Position numbers and translations under genes: made by a program. Shown one piece after another: positions 5,400 to 7,926 of a stretch of DNA of 7,926 nt. This stretch comes from Acholeplasmataceae bacterium (GTDB lineage Bacteria > Bacillota_I > Bacilli_A > Acholeplasmatales > Acholeplasmataceae): contig JAUSOA010000138.1 of the NCBI GenBank assembly GCA_030656435.1, positions 1 through 7,926 of the forward strand, in the 5' to 3' direction. Under the pieces are notes generated by a model. The model was not told the DNA's origin. It worked only from the letters and a program-made list of their open reading frames with translations, and ran no database searches. Position 1 is the stretch's first letter, and the number at the start of each line of letters is the position of its first letter.

Positions 5400-6224
5400 A
5401 TGATTACATACAAAAGAGATAACGACAAAACCTATGATTTAGAAATTAAATATATGCTTAGAAGCTATAATGAAAAATTTTCAAATATTAAGGATTCTGA
5501 TTGTGTGTATCTATATGCATTAGAAGATGATGCTTTAATTGGAGCAATGACTGTCAACTATTTTTGGGATTGGGCTTCAATTGGTGAGGTTTTTTATCAT
5601 AACAAAGAGACATTAAAACAACTCGTTCAAAAAGCGTGGCAATACTACAAGAATAAAGTGGTTGGAATCAAATACTCTTCACCAAATCAAAATCAACTTA
5701 ATGATTTTGTGAATGCTGGTTTTAGGCATGTAAATACTGCAAATTATTCAGATGAATTCAATTTTTATTATGCTGATTTATATGCACTTGAGGAAGAAAA
5801 ATTTGATAAAAATCTTATTTCTATCCACTCTGAGCCAATTGAAATATATCAAAAGATTTTACAAAAACATGTAGAACTTTTTCGAGAAACAAATAACATT
5901 TATGATATGACAGAAACTTTCGATATGGTGGCTCTAGATTTGGATAAATGCATTGGCGGTATACAATGTGAAGTCTATAAAGATTCTTTGTATATCAGTC
6001 GTTTAGCAGTAGAACAGACATATCGAAAAAAAGGTATAGGTACAAAATTGATGAGCCACACAATAGAATTTGCTATAAAAAGCAAGTTAAAAACGATAGA
6101 TTTAGGAACAATCGAGTTTCAAGCAAGAGATTTCTATGAAAAGTTTGGTTTCAAAGTCATTCACACAAGACAAGATAATCCAAAAGGATATAAGAGTTAT
6201 ACTTTAATTAAAAAACTAAAATAA
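5400..6224 (+). CDS. GNAT-family N-acetyltransferase, two-domain
   Basis: The frame can open at 5373, but AGAAGG (5385-5390) lies 9 bases before the ATG at 5400 and nothing supports the earlier ATG, so a 274-residue protein is preferred. The C-terminal half (about residues 165-274) is a typical GNAT acetyl-CoA domain: strand S-L-Y-I-S-R-L-A-V, the pyrophosphate loop R-K-K-G-I-G at about 209-214, then F-Q-A-R-D-F-Y-E-K-F-G-F (about 240-251) and a final L-I-K-K-L. The N-terminal half has a GNAT-like outline (L-I-G-A-M-T-V, then N-x-x-Q-L-N-D-F-V-N-A-G-F) but lacks an R/Q-x-x-G-x-G/A loop, so it is probably a degenerate, non-catalytic copy. The enzyme should transfer acetyl from acetyl-CoA to an amine in the cytosol; the acceptor cannot be told from sequence. 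It is transcribed in the same direction as its neighbours, 130 bases after the lipoprotein gene. Confidence 0.9.
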   Translation: MITYKRDNDKTYDLEIKYMLRSYNEKFSNIKDSDCVYLYALEDDALIGAMTVNYFWDWASIGEVFYHNKETLKQLVQKAWQYYKNKVVGIKYSSPNQNQLNDFVNAGFRHVNTANYSDEFNFYYADLYALEEEKFDKNLISIHSEPIEIYQKILQKHVELFRETNNIYDMTETFDMVALDLDKCIGGIQCEVYKDSLYISRLAVEQTYRKKGIGTKLMSHTIEFAIKSKLKTIDLGTIEFQARDFYEKFGFKVIHTRQDNPKGYKSYTLIKKLK

Positions 6225-6245
6225 ATTAATAATTTTCAAAAAATC

Positions 6246-6274
6246 TTGAATTTATCATTAATTTTATAGATAAT
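6246..6274 (+). promoter_or_regulatory. promoter TTGAAT-17-GATAAT for the DUF998 gene
   Basis: TTGAAT (6246-6251) and GATAAT (6269-6274) match consensus at four and five of six bases with the ideal 17-base spacer. Transcription would start near 6281, about 50 bases before the ATG. An imperfect AT-rich inverted repeat (AAATTAAT at 6223-6230 with ATTAATTT at 6257-6264) spans the -35 region and could double as a weak terminator for the acetyltransferase gene. Confidence 0.45.
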
Positions 6275-6331
6275 AGTATTGAAATCGCTCAAATTCATAG
6301 AAATTAGAGATTTTTTATAGGGGATAAGCAT

Positions 6332-6958
6332 ATGATTATTAAAAAAAAGAAGAAAATGTTGCTGTTAGTTTTAGCCATCACAGCCATTCTATCTTACTTT
6401 ACACACGTATGGCTAGGAACAATACTTTATGAAGGATACAATCCACTCACACAAGCAATTAGTGATCTAACAGCCGATGATTCACCAGTAAAAAATATAA
6501 CCAGGATATTTAGCAACCTATATGGTTTACTAAGCGTTATTGTTGTGATCGGGTTTATTGTTTATAAAAAAGAATTCAAAAGAAGAATAGTTCGATTAGG
6601 TATCCTTTTATTCTCACTGATGATGATTATTTCTGCAGTTGGATATGCACTATTCCCACTATCTGAATCTGGGTTAGCCAATAGCTTTCAAGATATAATG
6701 CACATGGTTGTAACGATTGCTGTTGTAAGTCTTACGATTGTTTCACTGATTTTATTAGCAATCGGATTTCGAAATGTTTTGTATAGGTCAATAACGATAA
6801 CAGCATTTTTATTGTTGCTATTGTCCTCACTAGCGATGCCCTTAGTTGGCCCAAATTATTTTGGTCTAATGGAACGTATCAATGTTTATACCGTTATTTT
6901 ATATTTCGGTTTTTTGGCAATATTAATTTTCTTTGTGAAGGAAAAGAGTTTAATCTAG
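6332..6958 (+). CDS. DUF998-family integral membrane protein
   Basis: This 208-residue protein has six predicted membrane helices at about 9-27, 60-78, 87-107, 123-146, 151-172 and 184-202. The first loop carries G-Y-N-P-L-T-Q-A-I-S-D-L-T-A (35-48), helix 4 begins D-I-M-H-M with His124, and G-L-M-E-R-I-N precedes the last helix. This is the arrangement of DUF998, a bacterial membrane family of about 200 residues whose function is unknown to me. The start is basic (M-I-I-K-K-K-K-K), as expected for a cytoplasmic N-terminus. AGGGG at 6319-6323 supports ATG 6332. The gene has its own promoter candidate and is followed by a terminator hairpin, so it is probably monocistronic. Confidence 0.85.
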   Translation: MIIKKKKKMLLLVLAITAILSYFTHVWLGTILYEGYNPLTQAISDLTADDSPVKNITRIFSNLYGLLSVIVVIGFIVYKKEFKRRIVRLGILLFSLMMIISAVGYALFPLSESGLANSFQDIMHMVVTIAVVSLTIVSLILLAIGFRNVLYRSITITAFLLLLLSSLAMPLVGPNYFGLMERINVYTVILYFGFLAILIFFVKEKSLI

Positions 6959-7011
6959 AATAAGATAAATATATAAGAAAATTGAGATTGAATCTATAGC
7001 AGCAAACAACT

Positions 7012-7041
7012 AAAAAACTATAAAATGATATAGTTTTTTTT
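7012..7041. terminator. AT-only terminator hairpin, possibly bidirectional
   Basis: AAAAAACTATA (7012-7022) pairs perfectly with TATAGTTTTTT (7029-7039) around a 6-base loop, and the T-run continues to 7041. Eleven base pairs contain only one G-C, so the stem is weak. Its symmetric A-run/T-run form is that of an intrinsic terminator working in either direction. It lies 53 bases after the DUF998 stop. Confidence 0.65.
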
Positions 7042-7123
7042 ATTAATCACTGAATAAGCTTTATCAAGAGGTACTATAAAAAATGAAAATCTTGCCATTT
7101 TCCCAAAATAAACACAACATATA

Positions 7124-7152
7124 TTGTTTTTTTTATGAAAATAGCATAATAT
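7124..7152 (+). promoter_or_regulatory. candidate promoter TTGTTT-17-TAATAT
   Basis: TTGTTT (7124-7129) and TAATAT (7147-7152) are 17 bases apart, with three and four matches to consensus. It is the best-spaced pair before the ice-binding-type gene and implies a leader of about 135 bases. The T-rich spacer and the AT bias of the region make this uncertain. Confidence 0.3.
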
Positions 7153-7204
7153 AAAATAAATATGTACTATATATTGTGTAATAAAAGACATAATATGAAA
7201 TAAA
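7145..7204 (+). repeat. 16-base direct repeat overlapping the promoter candidate
   Basis: CATAATATAAAATAAA (7145-7160) recurs as CATAATATGAAATAAA (7189-7204), one mismatch, 44 bases apart. Looser copies follow near 7219-7240. The first unit contains the candidate -10 box. They may be binding sites, duplicated promoter parts or low-complexity AT sequence. Confidence 0.4.
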
Positions 7205-7293
7205 GGTATACAAAGTGAAAATATAAGTATAAAATAAGAGTAACTTAAATTAAAGACTAAGTTTTCTTATTTGAGTAAAAAAGGAGTTTTAAA

Positions 7294-7926
7294 ATGAACA
7301 CATTTAAAAAAATACTAAATCCAAAGATGCTAATCTTTGCTTTATTGTTGACAATGGTTTTATTCATTACAGCTTGTTCTTCATCAAATGGTCCAACAGT
7401 TGATCCAGTTGGAGTCATCAAATCTGATACAGTTGCTATAGGTGGTGCAGTCAACTATGTTATACTAGCTGAATCCGGTGTATCAACAACTGCAGGTTCT
7501 GTAGTTACAGGTAATATTGGAGTTTCGCCATCACCTGCATCATACATTACTGGCTTTGGTTTGATTATGGACTCAACAGGAACTTATGCAACTTCTAGTT
7601 TAGTTACAGGAAAAATCTATTCTGCAGATTATACTTCACCAACACCTGCTGATTTGACAACTGCAATCGCGAATATGAAAACTGCTTATACAGATGCAGC
7701 TGGAAGAGCTGCTAATTATACAGAACTTTATAGTGGTGATTTAAGTGGTAAGACATTAACTTCAGGCGTATACAAGTTTGGAACATCTGTCTTAATCAAT
7801 TCAAATCTTACACTAGATGGTAGTTCAACTGACGTTTGGATTTTCCAAATCGCTGGCAACCTAACAATGGCTTCTGATATGGAAATCAAGTTAAAGGGTG
7901 GAGCGCAAGTTAAAAACATCATTTGG
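7294..7926 (+). CDS. DUF3494 ice-binding-type lipoprotein, 3' end cut by window
   Basis: The frame is open for 211 codons from ATG 7294 to the last base, so the C-terminus is missing. AAGGAG (7281-7286) sits 7 bases before the ATG. The N-terminus is a lipoprotein signal with lipobox F-I-T-A-C, Cys28. From about residue 44 the protein follows the DUF3494 (ice-binding protein, type 1 beta-solenoid) pattern. It has V-A-I-G-G-A-V-N-Y-V-I-L-A, G-N-I-G-V-S-P, I-T-G-F, the A-Y-T-D-A-A-G-R helix, D-L-S-G-K-T-L-T-S-G-V-Y, V-W-I-F-Q-I-A-G-N-L and finally G-G-A-Q-V-K-N-I-I-W. Family members of this kind bind ice or act as surface adhesins. Here the lipid anchor would hold the domain on the cell surface instead of releasing it. 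The family usually runs to about 220-250 residues, so only a short tail, or additional domains, should lie beyond the edge. Confidence 0.93.
   Translation, partial: MNTFKKILNPKMLIFALLLTMVLFITACSSSNGPTVDPVGVIKSDTVAIGGAVNYVILAESGVSTTAGSVVTGNIGVSPSPASYITGFGLIMDSTGTYATSSLVTGKIYSADYTSPTPADLTTAIANMKTAYTDAAGRAANYTELYSGDLSGKTLTSGVYKFGTSVLINSNLTLDGSSTDVWIFQIAGNLTMASDMEIKLKGGAQVKNIIW

Larger units (their letters stand above)
6959..7293 (+). other. intergenic region before the ice-binding-type gene
   Basis: This 335-base, extremely AT-rich gap holds the terminator of the DUF998 gene (7012-7041), a candidate promoter (7124-7152), a 16-base near-perfect direct repeat (7145-7160 and 7189-7204) and the AAGGAG ribosome site at 7281-7286. 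No further gene is visible. Confidence 0.6.

Noticed and set aside
5336..5422. 28-codon ORF just before the acetyltransferase
   Set aside because: It has no ribosome site and runs out of frame into the acetyltransferase start; likely chance.
7257..7454. Minus-strand ORF of 65 codons
   Set aside because: It is antisense to the signal peptide and start of the DUF3494 gene, which has clear family motifs and an AAGGAG site.
7728..7922. Minus-strand ORF of 64 codons
   Set aside because: It is antisense to the conserved core of the DUF3494 domain and shows no features of its own.

Overview
This 7.9 kb window is AT-rich and all eight recognisable genes lie on the + strand. It comes from a low-G+C bacterium that uses TGA as a stop: the hydrolase gene ends in TGA, and all Trp codons I read are TGG. 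Shine-Dalgarno sites are strong. Three proteins carry lipoprotein signal peptides, one of which has atrophied Ig-like domains, and the window ends in a DUF3494 ice-binding-type lipoprotein. Together these suggest Bacillota or a cell-wall-less relative with the standard bacterial code (Acholeplasma/Izemoplasma-like). That placement is inference; there is no rRNA or other marker gene here.

Layout: (1) 1-281, the 3' end of a probable DUF4275 gene. (2) 331-492, a five-copy GGGTGCGTAA direct-repeat array followed by a Rho-independent terminator. (3) 493-903, mostly non-coding, with one doubtful 52-codon ORF and a TATAAT box. (4) 904-1728, a complete alpha/beta hydrolase of the non-heme chloroperoxidase/arylesterase type, visibly richer in G+C than its neighbours. 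(5) 1795-1885, a second copy of the repeat-plus-terminator module seen before the hydrolase. (6) 1886-2523, a long gap holding a good promoter with an abutting palindrome, a ribosome site and an ATG followed at once by TAG. (7) 2524-5269, three consecutive exported proteins: an Ig-like lipoprotein, a membrane-anchored or secreted protein, and a small lipoprotein. (8) 5400-6224, a two-domain GNAT acetyltransferase. (9) 6332-6958, a DUF998 membrane protein followed by an AT-only terminator hairpin. (10) 7294-7926, the start of a DUF3494 lipoprotein that runs off the window.

The genes are separated by about 105-800 bp and most have their own ribosome site, so they look like independent transcription units, not one pathway. 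The mix (acetyltransferase, hydrolase, small unknown proteins, lipoproteins, all in one orientation) is typical of an accessory region. Cell-surface proteins are the one common theme (four of eight exported or lipid-anchored, plus one integral membrane protein). The most unusual signal is the repeat module that occurs on both sides of the hydrolase gene, with its core expanded into a tandem array on one side. No complete new multi-gene system can be demonstrated from this window.
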